Shown: piece by piece, positions 11,373 through 22,675 of the stretch
Layout of the letters: each line of letters opens with the position of its first letter
How positions within the stretch are numbered: position 1 is the stretch's first letter
Source: Byssothecium circinans
Taxonomy: Eukaryota; Ascomycota; Dothideomycetes; Pleosporales; Massarinaceae
Direction of reading: 5' to 3'
NCBI GenBank assembly: GCA_010015675.1
Contig: ML976994.1
Location: 155,633 to 219,632, forward strand
DNA: 64,000 nucleotides
Notes under the pieces: model-generated
Databases searched by the model: none
What the model was told of the DNA's origin: nothing
Seen by the model: the letters and a program-made list of their open reading frames with translations, nothing else
Made by a program: the position numbers and the translations under genes

Positions 11373-13301
11373 TTTGCTTGCTTCTCTCGCATGCAGTCGG
11401 TTTCAGTTTGACTTTTTGTGAATTTCAAGCTCCACTTGAGCCCCCCTCTTTAGGCATCGCCACCTTCGCTGTAACGTAACATTCGTAATCAAAGTCCGCC
11501 TAATCAACCATGATGACCACTTTCCCTCTACTTCGAGTCAGTCCCGCACCCCTTTCGTCACCCCAGCCATATCTCCCCCGGTCAGGTCAGAACCTCATCT
11601 ACCCTCTCAATCAAACCGATAGTGCTTCCAGTACGACTTCGGACGTCCTTCCTTCACATCCGGCACGCACACCGATCACGCTTATCATCGGCGTCTCGCC
11701 GACCAGCTGCACATGTGGACTTGCGCATGCAAGCACACACCATTTGAATAGATAGGGGCACGTGGCACGAGGAGCAATTAACATCGGGGTCGACCGTTCA
11801 CCGTTCAACAGGGCACGCGAATAGAAAGGCAAGCGTGCAAGGTGATTAGTTGTGCGGATGTTAGATGTCGGAAGTCGGATATATCAGGAGGGAAGAACCC
11901 CCAAAGGGAATTTCTACAAGTCCAGGAAAAGGGGATGGATGATATGATATGATTTGGAGGGTGAGGTATTAGGGGCAACGAGTTTTATCCGTGGGGTTGA
12001 TGGAAGGAATCATTGAAGGTGGGGGTGTAGGATACATACGTAAACCACCTTTGACGCAAGCGAGGGAGAACCGCTGAGGTCTGTATTAAGTAGTAAGTAG
12101 ATAGATGTCCTACTTACTACTTACTATACGTTCCGCTGACAACCCTGTAGTTTAACCTCCCTTTAATAGTGTTATACTTAGGCGAACGGTTTTAGGACCG
12201 GAGGAGGTTTAGACCAAAGCAAAGAAATGGGAAGTAGCAAATAGCATGGCATATCTCGCGTATGCCTTGGGAACGATGCAGTCTGGGGAGTTCATACGAG
12301 TAAGGCGGATCAATTAGTATTTGCTTGTTGTGGGCGTATGTAACGGTACGATTGAATTGATATCGCGATAACTAACTCTTTTCTTCACTAATTGCGCCAG
12401 GCAAAGCTTCACCGTGTACAATACTTTGTTTCTTAGCTAGTCTATTCACAACCAAGTAACTGTAAAGCTATATCGCCAAAGGACATGATCCAAAAGTATC
12501 CCATCAAAGGTATATATAAATCCCAAAACCATGTAACGTGAACATCTACCAAAGGCCCCAATCGAGTGGAGAGAGATCGATGCTGTGATATTTAAACACC
12601 TAGAGAAAATGCAGCGCAGCGCAGCGCAGTTCACTTCAGTCCATTTCAGCCCAAGATCTACCATGCGGATATCTCCCTACATATATCAAGAAGAAAAGAA
12701 GAGAGGAGAAAAAAATGCCCAACCCATCATCACCGAACCATCTCCGTCCATCATCGTCATCATCGTGCTTCAAGGTATACAAAGGTATCATCTCGTTCAT
12801 CCATCCATCCCCACCGCCCATTCATTCGTCTCATCCGCTCCCCACCCGTCTTGATAGCAAGTAAGAAGAATCCAGCCAAAGCAAGCATATCAGAGACGTC
12901 ATAGCTCGACGCAAGAATGTAAAGTCCAAGCCATGCCATGCAAATACATTAAGAGAGAAGAAAATTTAGACAGCAACACATGTCGAGGAATCAATTGCGC
13001 CGCCCATGGTGAAATCTTTTTTTGGTAGCCGGCCCGTGTTGCTTTTGTTGTTCCGAATTGTGCTCGTGTGTGCTACATAACTGCCCGATAACGCAGACTG
13101 AAAACGAGATGACCATGTTGTACATGCCGGATGCATATGAGTGGAAAACCGAGCTGCTAGTGTGTATGTGTAAAGGTAGGAACATAGTCGTACAGCGAAT
13201 TTCAAAAAGTAAAGTCCGTCAAAAGTCTCGTAACGCTTTTCACAATTTGGCTTTAGGCAAGTGTTGCGACACTTCTGCACTAGTACTGTAGGTGTAGCAG
13301 T
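11373..13301. other. Intergenic, about 1.9 kb, A+T-richer toward the right
   Basis: It lies between the convergent DUF3984-like and Sak1-type genes. It contains a perfect hairpin at 12087-12123 and a GCAGC-type short repeat near 12610. No coding region is supported. Confidence 0.45.
12087..12123. repeat. Perfect inverted repeat, 14-bp arms, 9-nt loop
   Basis: The left arm TAAGTAGTAAGTAG (12087-12100) is the exact reverse complement of the right arm (12110-12123), with a 9-nt loop. It sits between two convergent genes. It could be a hairpin in a 3' UTR or a mini inverted-repeat remnant; nothing else shows its role. Confidence 0.85.
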
Positions 13302-16300
13302 CTAGCTGCTCACTAAGTCTAGCGGTGTGTCGGTGGAGTTGTCGGTCCCAGGTGGTGGAACTTTCTTGACGGTCCCGTTGCTGCCGCTGCGAACTGATCG
13401 TCGGCGGATATTGATACCATCGCGAAGGTTGGATCTGGCGAGCTCGGCGTTGGAAATCGATTCGCCCCGCTTTCTGTTCTTTCCAACGGATATGATAAGC
13501 TCATCCTCAGAAGACTCGTCTTCCTCGCTTTCGACAGCGTGGTCACCGTCGTAGCCAGCAGGGTCTTCCGTGGGGGCATCGAATTGATTGACGAACGACT
13601 CAGCAGAAGCTGCTGGTGTCATGCTTGGGAACGAGTCCATTCGCATACAATCGTCCGGGACTACAGACGAGCTGGCAGAAGCAATCGAGGGGATGGAAGG
13701 ATTGGATGTCGACTGCGACATTGACGCGAGAAGATCCTCAGAGGAGCTGGATGTAATTGTTCTCGGCAATGCCGAAGCCATGACGGGATAGCTGATCGGG
13801 CTGGTGCCATGCATGGGTTGATGCTGTCGGTTCAGGAAGTCCTCGACCTTCTGGCGCTGGAAGAAGAGTTCGTCATCTGGACTAGGAGGACATGCTGTCT
13901 GGCTCAGGGCAGAACAAGGCCGTTGATAGCTGCCAGAACGTGGTCTTTCGCGGTCAAGGTTTTCTTCCCTAATTCTGCGGCGAACAAACTCATCCTTGGC
14001 TCTATTGAACCTCTCGTTAGAGGTGTCTCGTGCACCTGGAGAAGAAGACATAGCGGGCAAGGCCAGGGTCGGTCCTGTCTCCAAGTCATGGTTCTGTGCC
14101 CAGCTTCTATGAAGACGGGAGGAGACCGATGAGATGGAAGATTGCCGGGAGGATGCCCTCTCATTGGGATTTGGTGATCGGGCATCGGAAGAGAAGTTTG
14201 AAGAGGGAATGCGGGCAAGAGTAGGCGACATTTCCTTCAATAGATCTGGCTGGTCTACGTGGCCAGACGCGATGTCCGTACTTATAGCAAGGCTTGGGCC
14301 GGTATGCGCATCATCGTCGGCTCCGATGAGCCGGTCGATTGATTGTGCCCTTGTAACGTACTTTGTATCCTGCTTCCTCGGTAGCTTTAGCGATTTGTCT
14401 TCTGTTCTCGCGTCGTTGACAGCCCGTTTGGGCATGCCTCCGAAGATGCCACCCAGGTTGGACCCGCCGGGGGTATCAAGCGCTGTTGGAGTGCCGGGAA
14501 GAGCGGGTGGGATCGCAGGAGATACTGGCCGGCCCCTAATCGACATATCGGACTGGCGAACTGTACGGATTGACGCAGCAGAAGACAGGGCAGAGTACGC
14601 ACGGTCATGTAGATGCGGTCTGGCGGCTGGCCCTAAAGGGGCAGGATGCTCACGGCCCTCAGTATTTTGCGCTGGTGAAGCGGTGCGAGAATTGATGCCT
14701 TCAAAGTATCGTGACAGCTCGCTTGGTTCTGGACTAGCAGTCACACTCTGTGAAAGCGGATGCTCGTACTCTCGAGACCTGCTTAGTGCTTCGTAGATGG
14801 GCATGCCAGGTCCAAGACTAGGACGGCGACCATCTTGGCTGATCGTGCTGCTTGACGAATTGGCGCTCATACCGTGTAGTGCATCATTGCTGCTGGTGGT
14901 GCTAGGTGCCCGTTTCCTTGATCCTTGGCGAGTGAGATTCCGCGTTATTTCTGTGACTTTGCGCAGACCAAGTTTGACTCTGTCCAGCATCGTGATAGGA
15001 ACAACAGCCTTTTCGATATCGTCTTTCGAAATCTTGATCTTGCCACCCTGCGATAGCTTGTCGGGATTGGTCTCGTCGAACCAAGAGCTGAAATTCTCAA
15101 GGTCGCGCGTTAGCCATCGGTGGCGCTTGATCTCTTCCAGTGTGATACGTCGCCGGGGATCTTTGATGAACAGTTTCCCGAAGAGATCTAGGAGATCCTC
15201 ATCGATTTCTTCAAACTCCAGATCATGTGGTGCTCGCATACTGGCAGTCATCGGTTGGTACGTTCGACCGTGCGAATTGGGTCTGGAATCTGAAGTAGGT
15301 TGTACGGGCTTCAGTCGATACCTAGAGATATAAGGATCTTCCTCTGCAATACGCTTCATCAACAGCCACTGATTGTGGTCGTGGAACGGCACACGTCCGT
15401 AGATGAGGCAGTGGAGAGTCACCCCAAGAGCCCATATGTCAATTTTGTGGTCGATCTGAGGAGTTTCCGCCTCAAGATCGGTAATGCAGAGCTCAGGAGC
15501 GTAGAAGGCTGGCGTGCCGACAGTCTTGGCCAACTCAACAGCGTCATCGGCATCCTGGAAATCCGACTCAGACTGGTCGCCATTCAAGTCATCAGCGGGC
15601 CTGCGCCCAAGGTATGACACTCCGAAGTCGGATATTTTGATACGCTTTTCAGCTGTCTGGAGGAGGTTGGCGGGCTTAATGTCGCGATGGATGACATTCT
15701 GGTAATGGAGATACTCTAGTCCGAGTACTGTATCCCGCAACACTTCGCGTGCTTGTTGCATGGTCAATACAGGGACGTAGCGGAAGTGTTCGGGCACTTC
15801 TTCCTCACCGTCGGTGAAGTGGGAGGAGGTACTGCCTGCTATACTTGGCGTGCGACCACGGAACGTTTCTGTGTCGTAGGGCCCGTACATTGTTCCTTCG
15901 AGACCGGTGGGAACAGGCGTAGCAGTGGGCGTACTCGAACGGAATGCCGTCTCCATGTTAGCGCTGTCGCCAACGGTAGAGCTTTCGCGATGAGCATGTT
16001 GTGGTCTACAAGGAGATGGGTTATCGCCATAGGTGGACGATTGAGAGCAGGCATCAGTGTCGGAATATTCATCCTCAGAATCTCCGCCAAGCTCAAGACT
16101 CCACGGCTCGTTCTCGGTAAACTCTTGCTTGCGCTGCCTCCGCAACTTAGCTAGACGACGTTTCTGACGCTCGTGCTTCTGCTGAGCTACTCTCATGATC
16201 CTCTGATCCTCCATTGCCTCACTCTCGTTCTCGAAGATACCCTTGGACTCTCGCTTGTATCGCCGATATTCCACTTGACAGACTTCTTTCGCGCCCTCTA

Positions 16301-17597
16301 TCCGCCACTTGACCTCGCCTCTTTCAACATGTTCCAGTACGATGTAGACTTTCTTTATCGTGGGATCATCGATGACTTCGAGTAGACTGACAATGTTCGG
16401 ATGCCGGGCTTTCTTCAAGATGGCGATTTCTTTCTTGATCTTGTCTTCGTGACTGGTGTTCTTGCCCAAACGGCGACGTTTTGAGAAGCGGTCGACAATC
16501 TTGATGGCCACATTGGCGTGGGTCTCCAGGTTCCGGCCGAGCTTTACTTTGCCGTGCACGCCTCTGCCCAGCTCGTCGAAGATCTCATAATGGTTGACGA
16601 TCTTACGTCCAGAGACAGGGTCGACGTCAACATCAGCACGGTGTGTCTCTTTTGGAGCCTGTCGATGGGCGGGGTGCAGCCAAGGGGTTGAATAAAGATT
16701 GTCCTCTGAACGTTTCGAATGATGCAGTGGAGGACTGTCCGACTTGAAAAGTCCTGGACTATTGGCTGGTGAATTACCAGCAGTGCGAGACCCAGTGTCC
16801 ATTATATCGCGGTAGTGCTCTGGCCCAGAGGTCGGGATGTGGGAGACTGAGTAGCCCGCGTGGTGTGTAGGGTGGGAGCTTTTTGGGTAGAAAACGTGGT
16901 GGCCATGTGCGAAGTGATGCTGCTGGGACTGTAGAGCGGCGTAGGATTGGTTGGGATAGTACGGACCATCCTGGCGTTTTGATGGTGGGGTGTGTGCCTG
17001 GTAGGAGTCGACCGAATTCGCACGTGCGGTCACAACGCTGGCTGCAGAGGAGCTGGAGAGATCTCGCTGGAATAACGGACGGTCAGCGTGCTCCCCAGAC
17101 ATGGAAATATGTCCTGCAACTCCAGTACCATGGACAGCATCCGCATTCACGCCAGTCGGCGACGGGTCGTTGGCAGGGTGTGACGTCGGCAGTGAATTGA
17201 GGATGCGGAGTGGCTGCGGGGAGAAGTAGCTCGGCTCAGCGTCTGCGCGCACGTCATTGAGGCGTTCGTTAAGGGCCTCGGGGTGAGAGGGCATTTCTGA
17301 GCGGGGCGTGATGTCTGTCTCCAGCCACGACCTTGCGTCGTGCCTTCCCTTTCCTGTGGGCGTTGCTTCGCCATGGGTGGATGAGGAAGGAGCGGCGTCG
17401 GTGGTGGCAGGAGCGCTCGAGTTGGTGTCGTCGAGCGCCGTGTAGCACACAGACGAGGCCGGCGAGTTTCGTCGCATCTCCTCCGCCATTGCGTCTGGCC
17501 TGGAGTCACTCATGGCGAAGGCGAGTTCGGCATCCTGACAGTTGGCATTCATATCGGATTCTTGGGCGCGCGCTCGCACCAACGTCGCTCGCCTCAA
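13302..17597 (-). CDS. SAK1: CaMKK/Sak1-type protein kinase (Snf1-activating kinase family)
   Basis: A single frame without apparent introns encodes up to 1431 residues. M29 (17513) is an equally plausible start and precedes a more protein-like N-terminus. The kinase domain spans roughly residues 343-829: glycine loop GRGVHGKVKLGRN, catalytic Lys in VAIKIVD, IVLEHVERGEV, HRDIKPANLL near 639, DFGVS near 658, activation segment KTVGTPAFYAPE, and DIWALGVTLHCLIYGRVPF. These fit the CaMKK/LKB1-related fungal kinases (yeast Sak1/Tos3/Elm1, fission yeast Ssp1) that phosphorylate the Snf1/AMPK activation loop. A long charged insert (about 440-600, with KRESKGIFENESEAMEDQ and a basic run) splits the N- and C-lobes. 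The C-terminal ~600 residues are Ser/Pro-rich, with an acidic stretch (ESEEDESSEDELIISVGKNR). It is probably cytosolic and controlled by phosphorylation. Confidence 0.92.
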   Translation of the reverse strand: MRRATLVRARAQESDMNANCQDAELAFAMSDSRPDAMAEEMRRNSPASSVCYTALDDTNSSAPATTDAAPSSSTHGEATPTGKGRHDARSWLETDITPRSEMPSHPEALNERLNDVRADAEPSYFSPQPLRILNSLPTSHPANDPSPTGVNADAVHGTGVAGHISMSGEHADRPLFQRDLSSSSAASVVTARANSVDSYQAHTPPSKRQDGPYYPNQSYAALQSQQHHFAHGHHVFYPKSSHPTHHAGYSVSHIPTSGPEHYRDIMDTGSRTAGNSPANSPGLFKSDSPPLHHSKRSEDNLYSTPWLHPAHRQAPKETHRADVDVDPVSGRKIVNHYEIFDELGRGVHGKVKLGRNLETHANVAIKIVDRFSKRRRLGKNTSHEDKIKKEIAILKKARHPNIVSLLEVIDDPTIKKVYIVLEHVERGEVKWRIEGAKEVCQVEYRRYKRESKGIFENESEAMEDQRIMRVAQQKHERQKRRLAKLRRQRKQEFTENEPWSLELGGDSEDEYSDTDACSQSSTYGDNPSPCRPQHAHRESSTVGDSANMETAFRSSTPTATPVPTGLEGTMYGPYDTETFRGRTPSIAGSTSSHFTDGEEEVPEHFRYVPVLTMQQAREVLRDTVLGLEYLHYQNVIHRDIKPANLLQTAEKRIKISDFGVSYLGRRPADDLNGDQSESDFQDADDAVELAKTVGTPAFYAPELCITDLEAETPQIDHKIDIWALGVTLHCLIYGRVPFHDHNQWLLMKRIAEEDPYISRYRLKPVQPTSDSRPNSHGRTYQPMTASMRAPHDLEFEEIDEDLLDLFGKLFIKDPRRRITLEEIKRHRWLTRDLENFSSWFDETNPDKLSQGGKIKISKDDIEKAVVPITMLDRVKLGLRKVTEITRNLTRQGSRKRAPSTTSSNDALHGMSANSSSSTISQDGRRPSLGPGMPIYEALSRSREYEHPLSQSVTASPEPSELSRYFEGINSRTASPAQNTEGREHPAPLGPAARPHLHDRAYSALSSAASIRTVRQSDMSIRGRPVSPAIPPALPGTPTALDTPGGSNLGGIFGGMPKRAVNDARTEDKSLKLPRKQDTKYVTRAQSIDRLIGADDDAHTGPSLAISTDIASGHVDQPDLLKEMSPTLARIPSSNFSSDARSPNPNERASSRQSSISSVSSRLHRSWAQNHDLETGPTLALPAMSSSPGARDTSNERFNRAKDEFVRRRIREENLDRERPRSGSYQRPCSALSQTACPPSPDDELFFQRQKVEDFLNRQHQPMHGTSPISYPVMASALPRTITSSSSEDLLASMSQSTSNPSIPSIASASSSVVPDDCMRMDSFPSMTPAASAESFVNQFDAPTEDPAGYDGDHAVESEEDESSEDELIISVGKNRKRGESISNAELARSNLRDGINIRRRSVRSGSNGTVKKVPPPGTDNSTDTPLDLVSS

Positions 17598-19053
17598 CCA
17601 AAGAGGGCAACCATGTCAAACAGCGGCGGGAGGTGTTCAGATTCTACCCGTGTCGAGCGTCGACGGCGGCGATATCATTCCCGGCACAGCAGTCGAGGAG
17701 TCTTGGGGGGATAGTAGCGCTCTTGTGTACGATCCGATGCAGAGGGACGATCTCGTGGTCGCAACGGGCAGCGGAGGGTGTGGTACGGGGCGACTGAAGG
17801 GGAGGGCGACGGCGAGGACTCGGGATGGTGGTGGGTCGATTTCAACGGACGGGAAAGCAGAGCAGTTGAGACAGACAGCGATCGTCGGTCGCCAAGCTGT
17901 GGATGTGACGATTGATGATGAACGGGCACAGGCTAGAGCGGAGACGTTCGCTAATCCAAAGCTAGCCCGCTACGGCACGGACGGACAAAGACCAATGCTG
18001 TTGGCATACACAAAGGAACAGACAGGCAGTAGGAAGTATATACTACATAGACAGGTAGTATGTAGACATACAGACAGCTACAGCGCCAGACAGCGCCAGA
18101 CCCCGAGGCGAGGGACGAGCGAAAGGGACCACTGCCAATTATTGATTTCACTTTTCACTCGCAGCATGCATGCCCGTGAAACCTTGACTAGCCGCTTCCT
18201 GGGCCCGGCGCACCCCAGTCTGCCAACCCTCAACAAGTCAACAGGCTTGGCGCTCACGGAGCGGATGGTGGGCCGCGCCTCCATCGCCCTGCTGGTGCAG
18301 TGGTGCAGTTGCTCGCTGTTTGCTGAGCACATGCATTCTCACCGCAGCGTGCTGTATCATGGAGCCTCAAGGGTAGAACACAGGCATTTGCATTATTTGC
18401 GTCTGCATCGACATCAGACGAGGGCTGCTAGCGAACCGGAGCTAGTCAGATCCGCCGTCTTGGGAGAATTGATTGCCATGGACAAGCATGTGTATGCGAT
18501 TATCTAGCGAACCGCGATAAGAGAAGCAAGATGATGAGCCCACCATCCTGCATCCTGCCGCCTGTCTCTGTCCATGTAATACTACAGCTTTCTCTCCGCA
18601 GCAAGCTCAGCCGGCCCCGGTCGGGCGTCCCCAGATTTTCTTTGCTTTTCTTTCCTTTTCTTTTCTTTCTTCGTCCCTCCCCATTCACGTCGCTCGAGAG
18701 GTCGCTGCGCCCGAGAACACGCTAGGCTATCTGCATCAACCGCTGCATCACCACGACTCGCTCGGCCACAGGCGGGGTAATGAAGCCTCCAAGCGACTGG
18801 CTGCAATAATCTCGACCCGGCCGCGAGGCGAATGAGTGAGCCCATTCAGCGCACAAGGGCATCGTGGATTACCACATCTGGATTAGACCACGGCTTCAAA
18901 TATCGACGCTGTGCGCGGGCCAACGCTCGGGCCACCACAAACCCCTGCCCTCCCATGCGTCGACGGCCCCGGCACGAGCACACAGCACAGACATCCAACC
19001 CGGCCCGCTTCCCATGGATCCTATCGTGACGACCTGCATTCATTTTGCCTTTG
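17598..19053. other. Intergenic between divergent SAK1 and GPI10
   Basis: About 1.45 kb holding both promoters. An open plus-strand frame (17542-18507) overlaps the SAK1 start antisense and has no domain or typical composition, so I do not call it. A T/C-rich tract lies at about 18640-18680. Confidence 0.45.
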
Positions 19054-21138
19054 ATGTCTGCCAGCTCTGGCTCCAACTCTGGCTCCGGCTCCTCTGACGC
19101 GGCCACGCAATCTGGTCCTCCGTTCTGGGCCCACTGCAACAGCCATTGTGGCCTCATCTCCGCTGCACTGCTGGCCCTCCGCATCGCCAACGCACTTGCC
19201 CTGCGCACCTTTTTCCAGCCCGACGAGTTCTTCCAGTCCCTAGAGGTTGCCATCGACCTTGCATTCGGCCCTGGTAGCAATGCATGGATCACGTGGGAGT
19301 GGAAAAACCACCTGAGGTCTTCCCTGCACCCATCCATATTCGCTGCTGTCTATCAAGCGGCGGTTAGGATCGCAGACCTCTGCGGCTTAACCCTCCCTGC
19401 CAGAGCCGAGCTGCTGCTCGTCGCTCCCAAAGTGATACAAGCGCTGTTGGCAGCGCTATCGGACTGGTACACCTGGAAGCTTGCAGAAAAAGCATACGGT
19501 CGCAGCAGTCGCACAGCATTCAGCACGGTAAGCCATCCCGCAAGTCCCGCTCTCGCTCACCTCACCCTCACCTCACGCTGCGTCGATTTCTGATGGGTTG
19601 CTTGTGCGTCATTATAGCTCGTGCTGTCAATCTGCTCCCCGTGGCAGTGGTTCTGTTCTACACGGACCTTGTCAAACTGCCTTGAGACCACACTCACGGC
19701 AGCGGCAGTCTATTACTGGCCTTGGCACTGGTCAGGATCTGCAAAAGCTGGGGACCAGAATAAAGTTGTTTCCCAGGACATCCTCGGCCCAGTTCATCAG
19801 TGAGTGCCCAGAATGCAAAGTCCCTTTTCCCACGCTGGCTGCCAGTAGCGCCGGATTAGGCTCATGTCCTGCAGGCTGCGGCTGTCTCTCCTGTTAGCAG
19901 CGTTTGCATGCATTCTGCGTCCAACCAATGGCCTCATCTGGCTGCCGCTCTCCCTTCCAACCTTGTATCAGGCATCGTCTCGCCAACGACATGTGCTGGT
20001 CCGCGAGATTTTCTTCTGCGGGTGAGTTCCACCGCAGCGTTTACCCCAGCATATCCCCCCCTTTTGATTTCCTCTCCCTCGAATCACTGACAGATCCAGT
20101 TTTCTTGTTCTCGCTTGCTCTGTCCTCGCCGATAGATTGTACTACCAGGCCTGGACCTTTCCACCGCTTAATTTCCTCTACTTCAACATCGCGCGATCTT
20201 TAGCCGTTTTCTACGGCAAGAACCGTTCCGACTACTATTTGACCGAGGGCCTGCCACTACTGCTAACTACAGCGCTACCTTTTGCTGTCACCGGTGTGTG
20301 GCGTTCGCTCTCGGCGCCGTCTACACGATCGACCAACGCTATCAATGGCTTACCCCAGATCTTATCGCGTCTGGCGTGGACGTCTACAATAGTGACCGCA
20401 TCACTGAGCCTGATATCCCACAAGGAGGTCCGCTTCCTATACCCTGTCTTACCTTTTCTCCACGTCCTTGCTGCTGGGTCATTAACTTCGTTCTTGCCGC
20501 CCCACCCGCCCACTTCTCGGAAGGTGATCCTCACGTTACTGCTCGCAATTAACTTGCTCCTTGCCGGCTATGTGTCGCAAGTACACCAGCGCGGCGTCAT
20601 CGACGTGCTATCCTTCCTCCGGCACAAACATGAAGCACGTAACAACTTATCCGTAATTCAGTCCGGAACACTCCCCACGCAGAAGGTATCAAATACTTCC
20701 GTCGGCTTCCTTATGCCCTGTCATAGCACGCCTTGGCGCTCTCATCTCATATACCCCGAGATCAACGCCTGGGCCTTGACCTGCGAACCACCCATCGACG
20801 TCCCACTGTCAGACCGCGCCGCCTATCTCGACGAAGCAGACCAATTTTACATTAACCCCGGTCCCACCGAGTGGCTCAAAAGCCATATGGAACAAATCCA
20901 AACCATCACTGCCAGCGGATCCCGGTCAGGCAGCCATTGGGCGCGAGTGGATCCCAAGTACAAGCGCGCCGATCGTCGACCATGGCCTCAGCATTTAGTA
21001 TTCTTCGAGCAACTGGAACCGACGTTGAGGGACTTTCTTGGTGGGACTACGTACAGGGAGTGTTGGCGGGGCTTCAACAGCCATTTCCATGATGATTCGC
21101 GGCGGGTGGGGGATGTGGTTGTTTGGTGTTTGGAGTAA
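19054..21138 (+). CDS. GPI10: GPI mannosyltransferase 3 (PIG-B/Gpi10, GT22)
   Basis: This ER membrane enzyme adds the third mannose to the GPI anchor precursor. Exons 19054-19527, 19618-19799, 19875-20021 and 20100-21138 give 613 residues in frame. A short Ser/Gly-rich N-terminus precedes the first membrane segment. [12 protein letters not shown] is the GT22 signature, with the Asp-Glu pair thought catalytic. Further landmarks are [68 protein letters not shown] and [17 protein letters not shown], with multiple hydrophobic segments throughout. The C-terminus ([26 protein letters not shown]) matches Gpi10 rather than Gpi18 or the ALG mannosyltransferases. The length is typical. The first ATG after the upstream C-rich region was chosen. 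It is divergent from SAK1 with no sign of co-regulation. Confidence 0.95.
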
Positions 21139-22675
21139 AGCAGCGTGGAAGATTTCCTTGGCTCTCTGATATGTGGTGTGCGAGAGTCTGTCAAGAGAAG
21201 TTTTGGCATAGCGAGCAGTCTAGGAGTTGCTATTCGAAGGCAGTAACAAACCCTTGATGCACGATGCAATAGTGAAATTTTTATTTTTTTACATCCACAA
21301 CCGTATCTCTGATAGAACTAACTAGATTGATCCGAGCACAGCAGGTAAATACCGCACCAGCATCCTCGCCGCCATCCTCCTCTCCCTCGCCGACGCGCCG
21401 TCCTCTCTGCTACGCCTTAACACGCATCGGCACCAAGCCCGCGCGGGAAGCGTTGGCGCAGATACCGAAGCTGTGGAATGAAGCCTATCCGGATGAGAAG
21501 CCGGGGATGGTGAAATTTCCGGCGCTGAAGGGGGAGTATATCTTGGCAAGGGGAGGGCAGTGTTGAGGGATCGATGTTGGGGGGGGGGGGGGGGTATTTA
21601 GCTGAATTATATCCCTTCACAAGAAAAAAAGAAGAAGAAGTCCTTTGGAATCCGAAACACTACCAGGGACTTCCGAACGATCCATCTCTGGGTTTTGCGA
21701 AGAGACTTCCCAAGCCCTTTGAAGAATACTCCTTCGTCTCTGAGGGATGTCGGTAATTTTTTTTTTACGCTACGGTCTCTACTATCACTGTCACGCATAT
21801 GTCTTGCTTCTCCTCTTTCCCAATCTCTTTTAGAAGAGAAGGATGGGGCCTGGGTACGCCTCGGGCTTACAACCTGGATATTACAGCGTGGAAAGCCCGT
21901 GCGAAAGGTGCAGTTGTGAATCAAGAAGAAGGAGCAATCATCACCACTAGTACTCATGTGAGTACAGTAGGGTATCAACACAAGGAAAAAACACGATAAG
22001 GATAAGGCGCACCGGCCTCGGAACTCGAACGACTTTGGATGAACGATAACGTAAGCGGAGCGGATTAACCTGCGTCCGACAGAAGTGTAGTTGTGAATAG
22101 GTGTTGAAGAACTCGGATAAACCACCATGAGTGAGGGCCAAGGCCATACCACTTACTTTGGAAGGGATCCTATGGTACCACCGCGGTACTAACAGATGGC
22201 TTTGTCATATAGTTGAACACCAAATCCTGAAACAGCCAAGCTATCTCCGTCCCTGGGGGGAGATACCTAGGTAGGAAGTCGTTACGCCCCGTTGCTGCGA
22301 GCCATGTTGGATATGTTGGTGTGCTCCTATTGGTTCGAGATATATATTGTACGCTTGCGCATTCGGTGTGGCATTTGACAGGCGTCCCGTCTGCAGGATG
22401 GCCTGATTTCCAAAACAGAGAGGTGTTGGCTCCGTTTGCGTCTAGGGGCTGGGCTTATACCTAGGGAAACGAATACGTGGGTAACCAGACTTCCAGAGCA
22501 ACACGCCGTACGCCTTTTTCAGCAATGCGCCTGGGTTTTTTTTGTTGTTGAGTTGTTTTCGTAATACCGTGGGATCTTTTGCGGTTTTTCGCGTTTGAGG
22601 TTTTTTTTATTCTTCTTCGTTGTTTTTTATGGTACTTGTAATAGCGACTGCGGTGCCTTTTTGATCCATGGGAAG
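21139..22675. other. Intergenic with G16 tract
   Basis: It holds a run of 16 G at 21579-21594, a T9 run near 21760 and T-rich patches near 22540-22630. A plus-strand frame at 21327-21566 looks protein-like in its second half (PDEKPGMVKFPALKGEYILA), but I recognise no family and cannot find flanking exons. No gene is called. Confidence 0.4.

Noticed and set aside
17542..18507. Long plus-strand open frame (321 codons)
   Set aside because: It overlaps the SAK1 start antisense, is low in hydrophobic cores and has no domain. It looks like chance in GC-rich promoter DNA.
21327..21566. Short frame with a protein-like second half
   Set aside because: No recognisable family or flanking exons, so not called; kept as a note in the intergenic entry.
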